A stretch of DNA of 64,000 nucleotides from Zygaena filipendulae (taxonomy: Eukaryota; Arthropoda; Insecta; Lepidoptera; Zygaenidae), in the NCBI GenBank assembly GCA_907165275.2, contig OU015650.1, positions 9,950,001-10,014,000 of the forward strand. The letters are read 5' to 3'. Under the pieces are notes generated by a model that searched no databases, was not told the origin of the DNA, and saw only the letters and a program-made list of their open reading frames with translations. This document shows, one piece after another, positions 9,923 to 22,344 of the stretch. Position 1 is the first letter of the stretch. Every line of letters begins with the position of its first letter. The translations under genes were made by a program, and so were the position numbers.

Positions 9923-11326
9923 AATGATAGACTATAGCCTGCAAAGATATAGGACATGTGAAATTTTATGTTGCCATTGTCAAATGTTTCTAGTCTTATT
10001 TATGTATTGGAGAACCGCACTTTGAACAGTTGGTACGCTTTTTGGGGCAGTCACAGCTTTTATATATAAAAAAAACCTACACTGTGTACGACAAAATCGT
10101 TCACGGGCAAAGTAGGTACGTACCTACTTGTGAAACTAGATTCTAAGAAATCAAGTGCTCTCTCTCCAAAAGTCGTGAGCGTACTGAGGTTGAATGTCTT
10201 AAAACGCATCTTAGGCATAAAACCACTTTACAAGGTTCAACCGTTTTTAATACGAAACTTATCGTCGCTGCGCGTGCGAATCTGCGAGCAACATGTAAAG
10301 ACCGCGTAAGTATTTGCTTTTTGACAGGAGGGAGAAAGAACTTGATATCTCAGCGATTTCAATTCTTATTACCGACTGAAAACAGCTTGTTTTTTACAAC
10401 TTCGTATTTGGCCTAGATTTTGGGCAAAGTCACTTATTTGAATTTTGCGCGTTTTGCTGTTACGGGGTATTCACAAACTGCTCTCACGCGGATTCGTACG
10501 CGCAGCGACGTTTTTTATATTCCCTACCTACCTATATACCTACTCCGGGACTCAGGTACGCTCTTGTCGAACAGACTGTATATTAATGACATGAATAGAG
10601 AATATAGAAAGAAACATTTAGGTACTCGGCAATAAGCATTATAGAATTTTTATTGTTATAAAACCAGTTCATAACCTTAATGCCAAATGCATGCTTAAAA
10701 ATATAACCGAAAGGGCGACGAGGGCAACGACGCGACAGTGCTAACGTCTGCTCTCCAGAAGAATGTAGAACCATACTATTCTTTTACTAAGTATTTGTTA
10801 GTCAATATTATTAGGTAAGTCCATCATAATATACATAATATATAAAAAAGATACCTACGCGTAGAGCTGATGTGCTACATTTAGCATAAGTTCTTTTAAA
10901 GTGTAATTATTTCCCAGAATAAATCAAGACAAAGCAAGCCACTAACAAAATCGATAATTAAAAAGATTTTGAAATCCTGAATTAGCGACCGACACGACAT
11001 GAAGATGTAATGAACCTAATATGCTAAATGTATCACAATAATACCTATGCTCTACGCGTAGGTAATCCCTATGGGTATTCCGATTACATAATATTGTACA
11101 ATTGTACATACCTACCTATTCTCAAGCACTTCCACCGGTGACGAAGAAATTTTATCGATGTGTATCAATGTGTATGAATAAAAATTTATTAATTGAACTA
11201 AAATTTTCTCAGTACTTTTTGTGTAATGTTTATATTTTCGAAAAATAAAATTATGAAACGCTCTCCCGCAACTTTCATTTTTTGCCGCTTAGATCAAATA
11301 ACCTTTCAACGCTTTCAATCCAGTGA
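9923..11326. other. Intergenic region downstream of KNTC1
   Basis: No gene is seen. The region contains GTAGGTAC-type short repeats and one MITE (10854-11062). Short open frames here have no recognisable similarity and no splice context. Confidence 0.6.
10854..11062. mobile_element. MITE with TA target duplication
   Basis: The ends CCTACGCGTAGAGC (10854) and GCTCTACGCGTAGG (ending 11062) are exact inverted copies flanked by TA. Similarity continues inward (ACATTTAGCATA against TATGCTAAATGT). At 209 bp with no coding capacity it fits a Tc1/mariner-mobilised MITE. Confidence 0.8.
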
Positions 11327-12020
11327 TATACAGCCTGTTACAGAACGGTGTAGTCATATTAAAGGATCGTGCAGTGTTAATGGTATAGAACAATAAGCCA
11401 CTAGTACTTAACGCAAAAATCCAACTTCACAAATTCACACTTATAAAAAAACATATTTTTGGTATCGACACAAACAATGTCACATCACTAGTGAGGTCAT
11501 GAACCGCTCAAAGATAACGAGTTCGCTGACCCGGTTTTCACGAACTTACGACTTACCCCCCGATTTGCCATGAGAGCCTGGTAGGCGCGTACGCCGAAGT
11601 TTGGTGGCCGGCATAGCGGGCCGACGCAGCGCGGCGGCAAACTTCAAAGGGCATGTTTCATTGCGACTTGCGAGTTGCAAATTGTTTTCAACAACGTCGC
11701 GTGGTGTAGGTACCTACGTGATACGTAACGTAATTAAACTTGTCGTCAATATTATTGGAATTTGAGACGAAATCTTCCACTTCACTTGCCAAAAAATACT
11801 TTAAATACACTGCACTATTAAAATTTTGTGGCAATGTTGGTTTCATATTATTTGGATCACAAAACACTGTATGATGCTAAGTTAAGAATAATATCGCTGG
11901 TTCTGGTCACACAACAACACTCGAGGATGTTGGCTTTTGATTATTATCGTCTTGAAGAATACGCAAATTTGAATGATCACTTGTAATCACAACAATTCAT
12001 AACATAACAGTTGTTTACTC

Positions 12021-12254
12021 GTGTTTACAAACGTTATTATTTGCCTCCATCTCGTTTCTTATTTCCTAGTAAGAACGGCGCAACGTAGTACCACAGTAGT
12101 AGGCGGCGTTATCAAAGGAAGTGCCGACTGTAACCGCGCAGCGCGGCTGACGGCTCGCACAGTAGCAGGCGGCGTTATCAAAGAAAATGACGAGCGCCAC
12201 CGCGCGGGCGGCTCACTTCAAAGAACTGGCGTTAAATTTTTTTTCTTTCAATGA
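12021..12254 (+). other. Small open frame inside copy 1, probably non-coding
   Basis: The 77-codon frame is kept in copy 2 (16181-16414) with one residue change. It contains two imperfect GGVIK-type repeats caused by a DNA duplication. There is no family similarity. Its preservation is explained by the recent duplication rather than by selection. Confidence 0.3.
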
Positions 12255-13868
12255 CGAAGTAGGTAGGTAGTGCACACGTGGCACGTCACACGTGTTATCA
12301 CTGGAATCATGCATCAGAATCATGATTCATGATCACGGCTCGTATTCAATCCAGCATTATCTCTCGCATCCGGCACTCATACTCGTATGTCGATATTTTG
12401 GTAACACTGGTAGAAACACATGAGAAACTAAGTCAGCGGGTAGGTACGATGGAAGTGGTGCCGTTGTCGACGATCATCCCACAGTACACACCAAACTTTT
12501 ACACGAATTACCACGCCGAGATTTCCTGCAGCACTACGTTCTGCAGGTGGTTCTTGGGTTCTCTTTGAAGTGCTCCAGTATTTGACACCTCCAATTGCGG
12601 GTCCCATGCACCCGGGCGAAGTTCCAAGTGCGGACGGAAGGATACAGTCCAGTCAGCAGTCACGGCTAAGGTCAGCCACCGAAATTCACCCACTGATTTA
12701 CCTTCAACAAATCTATCCCAGAACAACTTTCGAACTTCACACGGGCTAACTCAAGCTGCACTGACACAGTTTTATTTCGTAGTGTTCACTGTTGCTTAAT
12801 AAAGATATTTGTGATTTAATAACAATTCGAAATACCGAACTTTACTCCTGAACAAACAGTAAGCGACTGGCGAGTGGCGACTGATCTACTAAATACCTAA
12901 GAAATGAATTTTTGAAGTATTATAGCACGGGAGCCCAAGAAGGGATTTGTGATTTACTAAAGCGCGTCAGATTAACATAAGGGAGATACCTTGCATCTCT
13001 ACACAGAGTCACGCATCTAGGATAACCGATCAGAATAGATAAAAAATCGATAGATAGAAATACTCGGGCGTGTGAAATTAAAATAAAGTGTGCATATGAA
13101 TAATCTGACGATTTGAATATCACGTAAGGGAGTAAAAGGATCACAAAATTGCAAAAAAAAAAACACCACCTTGATATTCTCGAGTGTAGTTGATTTTTTT
13201 TTTTGAAGTAAATAATTCAAGGATGGAAAAAAATCTGCCAATTTCCACAAGCCGAAAAAAACAAAAATTGAATGTATTATAAAATATTTTTTCATGCTAT
13301 TTTCTGTGTATTTTATTTATCACATTTAGTAACCTAAAAAAAAAATCTCATTTTTTTTAAGCCATCAGATTAAAAGTATTCCTCCAAATAATCTTCAGAT
13401 TATTATTGGTCAGAACGACTAGTACATCAAGCTGAACCGTCTGCATAAAAATCTGACACGCTCGAGTATTTTAAAATAGCTATATTTTTTTTTTAATTTT
13501 CCAAAGGCCGCCACGCGTTTGCGTTAAGTGCGAATCGTCAGTTTTTTAAATGGGACCTTTTTTGGGTTCACTTAACATCCCCTCTGAAATCTGACGCGCT
13601 CGAATAATTTTCTTTTCTTCAATTTTGACCCTTCCATACAGTGACCCCTACAATGTAAACCTCCATCATCAAATACCGTGGAGTAAACTATCAATATCTG
13701 ACTTCCTCGAATATTATTATTAATATGTGACTGTGTTATTTTTTTTTACATTTTTGAAACTCTGTAGAACTGAAAGAAAAAACATCATATTTTAACCTTA
13801 TTTCGTTTCTACCTCCTAATCTTCAAAACTCAATAGGTCCCAATGACGCTCGAGTAGATCCCCATTAA

Positions 13869-14114
13869 TGGGCTTATTACACTACTTCTAATTTAGGGAA
13901 TCTAAATCAGATACAATTTAAGATCAGTTAGTGAGAGAGATAGCGAGTGATCACACACTAAATTGTACCCTAAATCGACTACTCTAGGGTACATTTTAAT
14001 GTAGTGCTCTCTCTCTCACTCACTGATCCTAAATCGGAACCAACTGTTCTAACTTCGATTACACTTTCCGATTTCTTGGATTGGTGTCTGACAAATTGTA
14101 AAGTGTGATAAGCG
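13869..14114. mobile_element. TTAA-type MITE nested in copy 1
   Basis: The ends are GGGCTTATTACAC at the left and GTGTGATAAGCG at the right, with TTAA before the left end and TTTT after the right. The interior has TAGTGAGAGAGATAGCGAGTG and an opposing TCTCTCTCTCACTCACTGA, so it folds on itself. It is related to the 98 bp element at 3588. Confidence 0.55.
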
Positions 14115-14653
14115 TTTTAGCATTGTCAGCTCCGGTACTATTTAGGTTCCGGTAGTTTTTTTACTACCATCGCTCCGTAAATAGGGTCCCTTACTATTTC
14201 AGAACCATTTTTGACCTATGTAAACAACAGAACTATTTCCAAAAAGATAATAAGGAAATCCAGAACTACGTGAGAGGCGACTAGAGCTCACTGATTTTTT
14301 TATTTGACATTGGGGGGCCAACTTCACAGGCGTGTACAAACGGTTGTTTTTTTCGTTTATTTTCACAACCACAAGTGCATCAAAACCTATGGGGGTACTT
14401 TCCGTTGACCTACAATCATGCAAGAAGCAATATTTTAGATACAGCACAAGTAAAGGGTAAACTCCAAAACCCGTAAAGTAGTTACATAATTATTATTTTT
14501 TCTGAAATTTATTTGCAGTTAGTCTGACCGCGACCTATTGATGGGTTGAGAGGACAAAATTTTTCCGATGACAAAGTGAAGTTTGTACCTCAATCTTCTT
14601 TACCACGAACTATTTACATATCTACAAAATTGTACAGAACCCTCAATGCGCTA

Positions 14654-15035
14654 GACTCGCACTTGGCCGGTTTTTTCCATTTTCACCGCTCGCCCCGTAC
14701 CGCCGCGCCACCGTCGCTCCTTAGGTTACCTATTCGTTTTTGTTTACATTTCTTTACTACCTCGTAACTTCTAATGTCTTAGTAGTTTTTTTTTATTTTG
14801 TGCACGCTGTTTCTTTGCTATTTAGGCGAGTAGACTCGCACTTGGCCGGTTTTTTTCCATTTCTACCGCCCGCCCCGTACCGCCGCGCCGCCGTCGTTCC
14901 CTAGGCAACCTATTTGTTTTTGTTTACATTTCTTTACTACCTCGTAACTTCTAATGTCCTAGTAGTTTTTTTTATTTTGTGCACGCTGTTTCTTTGCTAT
15001 TTAGGCGAGGAGACTCGCACTTGACCAGTTTTTTT
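14654..15035 (+). repeat. 179 bp tandem repeat, two units plus a partial third
   Basis: Units start GACTCGCACTTGGCCGG at 14654 and 14833, with a truncated third at 15012 (GACTCGCACTTGACCAG). Each full unit carries a GC-rich block (CGCCCCGTACCGCCGCGCC), then a pyrimidine-rich stretch and TTTCTTTGCTATTTAGGCGAG. The two units differ by a few substitutions. Confidence 0.9.
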
Positions 15036-18028
15036 TAGCAGACTGCAGAGGTTAAACACAGACAGAAAACTAAAAGAAAAGAATGCAGAAATTATTTATT
15101 TTATTCCTTCTACTTTCCTAGTAACTTTTAGAACGATGCGCGGTGGGTTGCGGCCCTTCAGGAAATAGGCCGCGCCTATTTCATAATGGCCGCATGAGCC
15201 AGAACGAGATAGATATATCATTCATTGTACAATCGGCGCGTGCAAGATACCAAGGCCGCAAAGGTCGAGCTCTGCGGTGGTGCGCTTGGGCAGGGGTCAT
15301 TGACTTGTTATCTGACCGATTCAATTGATTGCTAGTGATGTGTAGAGGCAAGTAAAAAAAGCTAAGTCGATAAAATTTTATCGTATTTTATTTCTTCGTA
15401 TCAGCACTGCCATCATGGTTCAATCATTCTTTACCATTAACATTACACGATCGTTTATTATGACCACACCTTTCGGTAACAGGCTGTATACAGCCTGTTA
15501 CAGAACGGTGTAGTCATATTAAAGGATCGTGCAGTGTTAATGGTATAGAACAATAAGCCACTAGTACTTAACGCAAAAATCCAACTTCACAAATTCACAC
15601 TTATAAAAAAACATATTTTTGGTATCGACACAAACAATGTCACATCACTAGTGAGGTCATGAACCGCTCAAAGATAACGAGTTCGCTGACCCGGTTTTCA
15701 CGAACTTACGACTTACCCCCCGATTTGCCATGAGAGCCTGGTAGGCGCGTACGCCGAAGTTTGGTGGCCGGCATAGCGGGCCGACGCAGCGCGGCGGCAA
15801 ACTTCAAAGGGCATGTTTCATTGCGACTTGCGAGTTGCAAATTGTTTTCAACAACGTCGCGTGGTGTAGGTACCTACGTGATACGTAACGTAATTAAACT
15901 TTTCGTCAATATTATTGGAATTTGAGACGAAATCTTCCACTTCACTTGCCAAAAAATACTTTAAATACACTGCACTATTAAAATTTTGTGGCAATGTTGG
16001 TTTCATATTATTTGGATCACAAAACACTGTATGATGCTAAGTTAAGAATAATATCGCTGGTTCTGGTCACACAACAACACTCGAGGATGTTGGCTTTTGA
16101 TTATTATCGTCTTGAAGAATACGCAAATTTGAATGATCACTTGTAATCACAACAATTCATAACATAACAGTTGTTTACTCGTGTTTACAAACGTTATTAT
16201 TTGCCTCCATCTCGTTTCTTATTTCCTAGTAAGAACGGCGCAACGTAGTACCACAGTAGTAGGCGGCGTTATCAAAGGAAGTGCCGACTGTAACCGCGCA
16301 GCGTGGCTGACGGCTCGCACAGTAGCAGGCGGCGTTATCAAAGAAAATGACGAGCGCCACCGCGCGGGCGGCTCACTTCAAAGAACTGGCGTTAAATTTT
16401 TTTTCTTTCAATGACGAAGTAGGTAGGTAGTGCACACGTGGCACGTCACACGTGTTATTACTGGAATCATGCATCAGAATCATGATTCATGATCACGGCT
16501 CGTATTCAATCCAGCATTATCTCTCGCATCCGGCACTCATACTCGTATGTCGATATTTTGGTAACACTGGTAGAAACACATGAGAAACTAAGTCAGCGGG
16601 TAGGTACGATGGAAGTGGTGCCGTTGTCGACGATCATCCCACAGTACACACCAAACTTTTACACGAATTACCACGCCGAGATTTCCTGCAGCACTACGTT
16701 CTGCAGGTGGTTCTTGGGTTCTCTTTGAAGTGCTCCAGTATTTGACACCTCCAATTGCGGGTCCCATGCACCCGGGCGAAGTTCCAAGTGCGGACGGAAG
16801 GATACAGTCCAGTCAGCAGTCACGGCTAAGGTCAGCCACCGAAATTCACCCACTGATTTACCTTCAACAAATCTATCCCAGAACAACTTTCGAACTTCAC
16901 ACGGGCTAACTCAAGCTGCACTGACACAGTTTTATTTCGTAGTGTTCACTGTTGCTTAATAAAGATATTTGTGATTTAATAACAATTCGAAATACCGAAC
17001 TTTACTCCTGAACAAACAGTAAGCGACTGGCGAGTGGCGACTGATCTACTAAATACCTAAGAAATGAATTTTTGAAGTATTATAGCACGGGAGCCCAAGA
17101 AGGGATTTGTGATTTACTAAAGCGCGTCAGATTAACATAAGGGAGATACCTTGCATCTCTACACAGAGTCACGCATCTAGGATAACCGATCAGAATAGAT
17201 AAAAAATCGATAGATAGAAATACTCGGGCGTGTGAAATTAAAATAAAGTGTGCATATGAATAATCTGACGATTTGAATATCACGTAAGGGAGTAAAAGGA
17301 TCACAAAATTGCAAAAAAAAAAACACCACCTTGATATTCTCGAGTGTAGTTGATTTTTTTTTTGAAGTAAATAATTCAAGGATGGAAAAAAATCTGCCAA
17401 TTTCCACAAGCCGAAAAAAACAAAAATTGAATGTATTATAAAATATTTTTTCATGCTATTTTCTGTGTATTTTATTTATCACATTTAGTAACCTAAAAAA
17501 AAAATCTCATTTTTTTTAAGCCATCAGATTAAAAGTATTCCTCCAAATAATCTTCAGATTATTATTGGTCAGAACGACTAGTACATCAAGCTGAACCGTC
17601 TGCATAAAAATCTGACGCGCTCGAGTATTTTAAAATAGCTATATTTTTTTTTTAATTTTCCAAAGGCCGCCACGCGTTTGCGTTAAGTGCGAATCGTCAG
17701 TTTTTTAAATGGGACCTTTTTTGGGTTCACTTAACATCCCCTCTGAAATCTGACGCGCTCGAATAATTTTCTTTTCTTCAATTTTGACCCTTCCATACAG
17801 TGACCCCTACAATGTAAACCTCCATCATCAAATACCGTGGAGTAAACTATCAATATCTGACTTCCTCGAATATTATTATTAATATGTGACTGTGTTATTT
17901 TTTTTTACATTTTTGAAACTCTGTAGAACTGAAAGAAAAAACATCATATTTTAACCTTATTTCGTTTCTACCTCCTAATCTTCAAAACTCAATAGGTCCC
18001 AATGACGCTCGAGTAGATCCCCATTAAT

Positions 18029-18271
18029 GGGCTTATTACACTACTTCTAATTTAGGGAATCTAAATCGGATACAATTTAAGATCAGTTAGTGAGAGAGAT
18101 AGCGAGTGATCACACACTAAATTGTACCCTAAATCGACTACTCTAGGGTACATTTTAATGTAGTGCTCTCTCTCACTCACTGATCCTAAATCGGAACCAA
18201 CTGTTCTAACTTCGATTACACTTTCCGATTTCTTGGATTGGTGTCTGACAAATTGTAAAGTGTGATAAGCG
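18029..18271. mobile_element. TTAA-type MITE nested in copy 2
   Basis: It occupies the same position and has the same ends as the MITE at 13869, so the insertion predates the duplication of the host element. Confidence 0.55.
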
Positions 18272-18800
18272 TTTTAGCATTGTCAGCTCCGGTACTATTT
18301 AGGTTCCGGTAGTTTTTTTACTACCATCGCTCCGTAAATAGGGTCCCTTACTATTTCAGAACCATTTTTGACCTATGTAAACAACAGAACTATTTCCAAA
18401 AAGATAATAAGGAAATCCAGAACTACGTGAGAGGCGACTAGAGCTCACTGATTTTTTTATTTGACATTGGGGGGCCAACTTCACAGGCGTGTACAAACGG
18501 TTGTTTTTTTCGTTTATTTTCACAACCACAAGTGCATCAAACCTACTTCCCGTTGACCTACAATCATGCAAGAAGCAATATTTTAGATACAGCACAAGTA
18601 AAGGGTAAACTCCAAAACCCGTAAAGTAGTTACATAATTATTATTTTTTCTGAAATTTATTTGCAGTTAGTCTGACCGCGACCTATTGATGGGTGAGAGG
18701 ACAAAATTTTTGCGATGACAAAGTGAAGTTTGTACCTCAATCTTCTTTACCACGAACTATTTACATATCTACAAAATTGTACAGAACCCTCAATGCGCTA

Positions 18801-19182
18801 GACTCGCACTTGGCCGGTTTTTTCCATTTTCACCGCTCGCCCCGTACCGCCGCGCCACCGTCGCTCCTTAGGTTACCTATTCGTTTTTGTTTACATTTCT
18901 TTACTACCTCGTAACTTCTAATGTCTTAGTAGTTTTTTTTATTTTGTGCACGCTGTTTCTTTGCTATTTAGGCGAGTAGACTCGCACTTGGCCGGTTTTT
19001 TTCCATTTCTACCGCCCGCCCCGTACCGCCGCGCCGCCGTCGTTCCCTAGGCAACCTATTTGTTTTTGTTTACATTTCTTTACTACCTCGTAACTTCTAA
19101 TGTCCTAGTAGTTTTTTTTTATTTTGTGCACGCTGTTTCTTTGCTATTTAGGCGAGGAGACTCGCACTTGACCAGTTTTTTT
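18801..19182 (+). repeat. Tandem repeat in copy 2
   Basis: Units start at 18801, 18979 and (partial) 19159, giving 178-180 bp spacing. They match the array in copy 1. Confidence 0.88.
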
Positions 19183-20984
19183 TAGCAGACTGCAGAGGTT
19201 AAACACAGACAGAAAACTAAAAGAAAAGAATGCAGAAATTATTTATTTTATTCCTTCTACTTTCCTAGTAACTTTTAGAACGATGCGCGGTGGGTTGCGG
19301 CCCTTCAGGAAATAGGCCGCGCCTATTTCATAATGGCCGCATGAGCCAGAACGAGATAGATATATCATTCATTGTACAATCGGCGCGTGCAAGATACCAA
19401 GGCCGCAAAGGTCGAGCTCTGCGGTGGTGCGCTTGGGCAGGGGTCATTGACTTGTTATCTGACCGATTCAATTGATTGCTAGTGATGTGTAGAGGCAAGT
19501 AAAAAAAGCTAAGTCGATAAAATTTTATCGTATTTTATTTCTTCGTATCAGCACTGCCATCATGGTTCAATCATTCTTTACCATTAACATTACACGATCG
19601 TTTATTATGACCACACCTTTCGGTAACAGGCTGTATATATATACAGCCTGTTACAGAACGGTGTAGTCATATTAAAGGATCGTGCAGTGTTAATGGTATA
19701 GAACAATAAGCCACTAGTACTTAACGCAAAAATCCAACTTTAGAAATTCACACCAATAAAAAAACATATTTTTGGCATCGATACGAACAAGGTCACATCA
19801 CTAGTGGGGTCATGAACCGCTCACAGATAACGAGTTCGCCGACCCGGTTTTTACGAACTTACGACTTACCCCCCGATTTGCCATGAGAGCCTGGTAGGCG
19901 CGTACGCCTAACTTTGGCGGCCGGCATAGCGGGCCGACGCGACACAACGCGGCGGCAAACTTCCAAGGGCCGGTTTCATTGGGAGTTGTTTTCAACAATG
20001 TCGCGTGTTGCGTACGTAAACATAATTGGATTTTGAATGAAATCTTCCACTTGCCAAATAATACTTTAAATACACTGCACTATTAAAATTTGATGGCAAT
20101 GTTGGGTTCATATTATTTTGATCCTACAACATCGTCGATGCTAAGAGTAGGTAATATCGCTGGTTCTGGTAACATAACAACACTCAAGTATGTTGACTTT
20201 TGATTATTTATCGTCTCGAAGAACACGCAAACTTGAATGATCATGAATCACAAATTTCAATGTTCACAACATAAGATTATTATAACTCGTGTTTACAAAT
20301 CTTTAATTTGTCTCCAACTCCATCTCATTTATTATTTCCTAGTAGGTGATGTGCGGTGGCCGGCGTGGCGTAGTAGCAACATTAGCAGGCGGCGTTATCA
20401 AAGAAGTGACAACCGCAACCGCGGGGCGGCTCACTTCAAAGAACTGACGTTAGAACATATTTTTCTTTCAAGGACGAGTAGGTAGGTAGTGCGCACGCGG
20501 CACACCGCACATGGTATCACTATCACTGGAATTATTCACGTTTCATATTCAATCCAGCAATTCTTCTCGTCAATCATATGTCGACCTGATTTTGGTAACA
20601 CTGGTAGAAACACATGAAGAACAAAGCCAGTGGGTACAATGGAAGTGGCACGGATGGTGACGATCGTGCCGCAGTACACACCAAACTTTTACATGAATTA
20701 CTCCACTGCAGCACTACGTATACTGGTTCTTGGGTTCTCCTCTAAGTGCTTCAGCACGGCAGACGACGCGACGTTCATCCACTTATTTACCTTCAAAAAT
20801 CTATCCTAGCCTAGACCAACTTTCGAACCTTACGCAAGCTAATTCCACCTGCACCGACACACAGCTTTATTTCGTAGTGTTGACTGTTGATTATTAAAGA
20901 TATTTTATGAATTAATAACAATCCCGACATATTGTTGTTTTTTTTCCAATTGCACCGCCCGCCCCCGTACCTGATAATACTAAT

Positions 20985-22300
20985 AATAATGGCTATTGGC
21001 TACCCAGTCCCTGTAATGTACAACACCGGAATCCGCGACACAGGAATGCACGACCCAAGATTTTACGACACTGGAATGTACAGTTCAGAATTACTGACAC
21101 CTTATTTCGAATCACCGGCCTTGATATGCTGTGCTGTATTATTCCGGTGTCGTGCATTCTGTCGGTACGTAAAGTATTGTTCTGCTATTGGCGAAGAATT
21201 ATGACGTCTATTTGGTTCTCCGTTTTGTAGTGTTCAATACAATGCAGATAGAGTTTAGTAATTATTTTCTCAAAATATGGCGTAAATTCAAATTACAATT
21301 AGTCGAAGTTTAATATTTACTAAGGTAATTATTATTCATCGCAAATTTTCGTGGCCACATCTAAGATTTGATCAAGTAATGATGTGATGTGGCCGACCAT
21401 TTCATGAGATGGTGGCATTTCATGAAAATAAATGGTCGACCACATCATGAACTATTCAAAGCTCGCTCGGCTCGCGTGACCTGGTCAGTGGTCACCAGTA
21501 CAAACCAAGAATGTCGGGGTGCTCTACGCCCTGCCTAAAGGCAAAAAGTCCTTGTAACAGATCAAACATAAATAATTAGTGGTTTTTTTGACAATAACTT
21601 GACCCAGTATTTGGGTAAGTAGTGTAAACGAGCACAAAAAAAGGAGGCATAGTTTCATCGACCAGCTCGACTGCCCCACAGTAAAACAAATTGCAGCGGA
21701 ATAAATTTTACAGAAGGAGCAAAAAACCGGAAATCGCTTTACACACCTTCCATAGTTCAACGATTTTCTTAATTTAAAATTTTTAAGCAACTGTTTTTTT
21801 TTTTCAAAATGGATGATTTTTGTTTTTTCTGCTTTTTACGCATAACGGACGTTGCCACATACTCACAAGTCACAACCACCAAAAAGCGCTTTAGTATTAG
21901 AGAAATTAAAATTAATGAAATCCTTAAACTATGGAATATTTGTTTTAAAGCGATTTCTGGTTTTTTTCTCCTCCTGTAAAATTTATTCAGCTGCAACAAC
22001 CATCAAAAAGGCTTTAGTTTTAAAGAAATTAAAATTAAGAACTATTAAACTACGAAAAATTTGTTTTAAACAAAGCGATTGCCGGTTTTTTGTTCCTCCT
22101 GTATTTATTCAGCTGCAATTACTTTCTTTAACCGTAGGCAGCCGAGGATTGGTGTCACCAATTCCAATGTACATTGCAGTGACGAACATTCTCGGTACTG
22201 TCTGTTATTTTGATGCCCAACTTGTACGGGGCGGAAAGCACAACACCGGAAGTCGTGTACAGGACATCAAATGCGTGCTGTACAATACGGGGCACTAGAT
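20985..22300. repeat. 1.3 kb interspersed repeat with degenerate CACCGGAATGTA minisatellite, inside copy 3
   Basis: The left part contains ACACCGGAATCCGCGACAC and GACACTGGAATGTACAG, a 12-14 base degenerate repeat. The block GTAAACGAGCACAAA followed by GGAGGCAT and CATCGACCA (about 21620-21662), and AATGCAGATAG (about 21241), recur at 38300-38345 and 37450 in the same order. Short open frames here, including a 148-codon one at 21852, look like chance frames over AT-rich sequence. Confidence 0.6.
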
Positions 22301-22344
22301 AACAAAGATAAAAAACAGGCACAGAAAACCAAAAGAAAAGAATG

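Larger units (their letters stand above)
11331..15486. mobile_element. Large non-autonomous inverted-repeat transposon, copy 1
   Basis: This 4156 bp element starts CAGCCTGTTACAGAACGGTG and ends with a matching inverted copy (CACACCTTTCGGTAACAGGCTG). The terminal inverted repeats extend about 64 bp at roughly 84 percent identity. It is flanked by TATA on the left (11327-11330) and joined to copy 2 by a single TATA (15487-15490). Next to the right terminus, at about 15368, is the palindrome CGATAAAATTTTATCG. No frame longer than about 90 codons matches a transposase; the small open frames around 12021-12568 and 14199-15328 recur in copy 2 but look non-coding. The interior holds a GGCGGCGTTATCAAAG duplication (12110-12180), a scattered TCTGACGCGCTCGA motif, a MITE and a 179 bp tandem repeat. 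TATA or TA could be the target duplication. I cannot assign a superfamily. Confidence 0.85.
15491..19633. mobile_element. Large non-autonomous inverted-repeat transposon, copy 2
   Basis: This 4143 bp copy is in the same orientation as copy 1 and almost identical to it. Differences are single substitutions and small indels, the largest about 10 bases near 18538 compared with 14386. It shares a TATA junction with copy 1 and is separated from copy 3 by TATATATATA (19634-19643). It carries the same nested MITE (18029-18271) and the same tandem repeat. Confidence 0.85.

Noticed and set aside
9607..9957. 116-codon minus-strand frame
   Set aside because: It is the antisense shadow of the KNTC1 C-terminus.
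17080..17454. 124-codon minus-strand frame in copy 2
   Set aside because: Copy 1 has the same region split by a one-base homopolymer difference, so the frame is not conserved.
11331..19633. Segmental duplication of a host gene
   Set aside because: Each copy begins and ends in matching inverted repeats and contains no host coding sequence, so it is a transposon array.
21852..22298. 148-codon open frame
   Set aside because: It spans an AT-rich repeat block inside copy 3 and is biased to Lys, Leu and Ser by composition; no domain.
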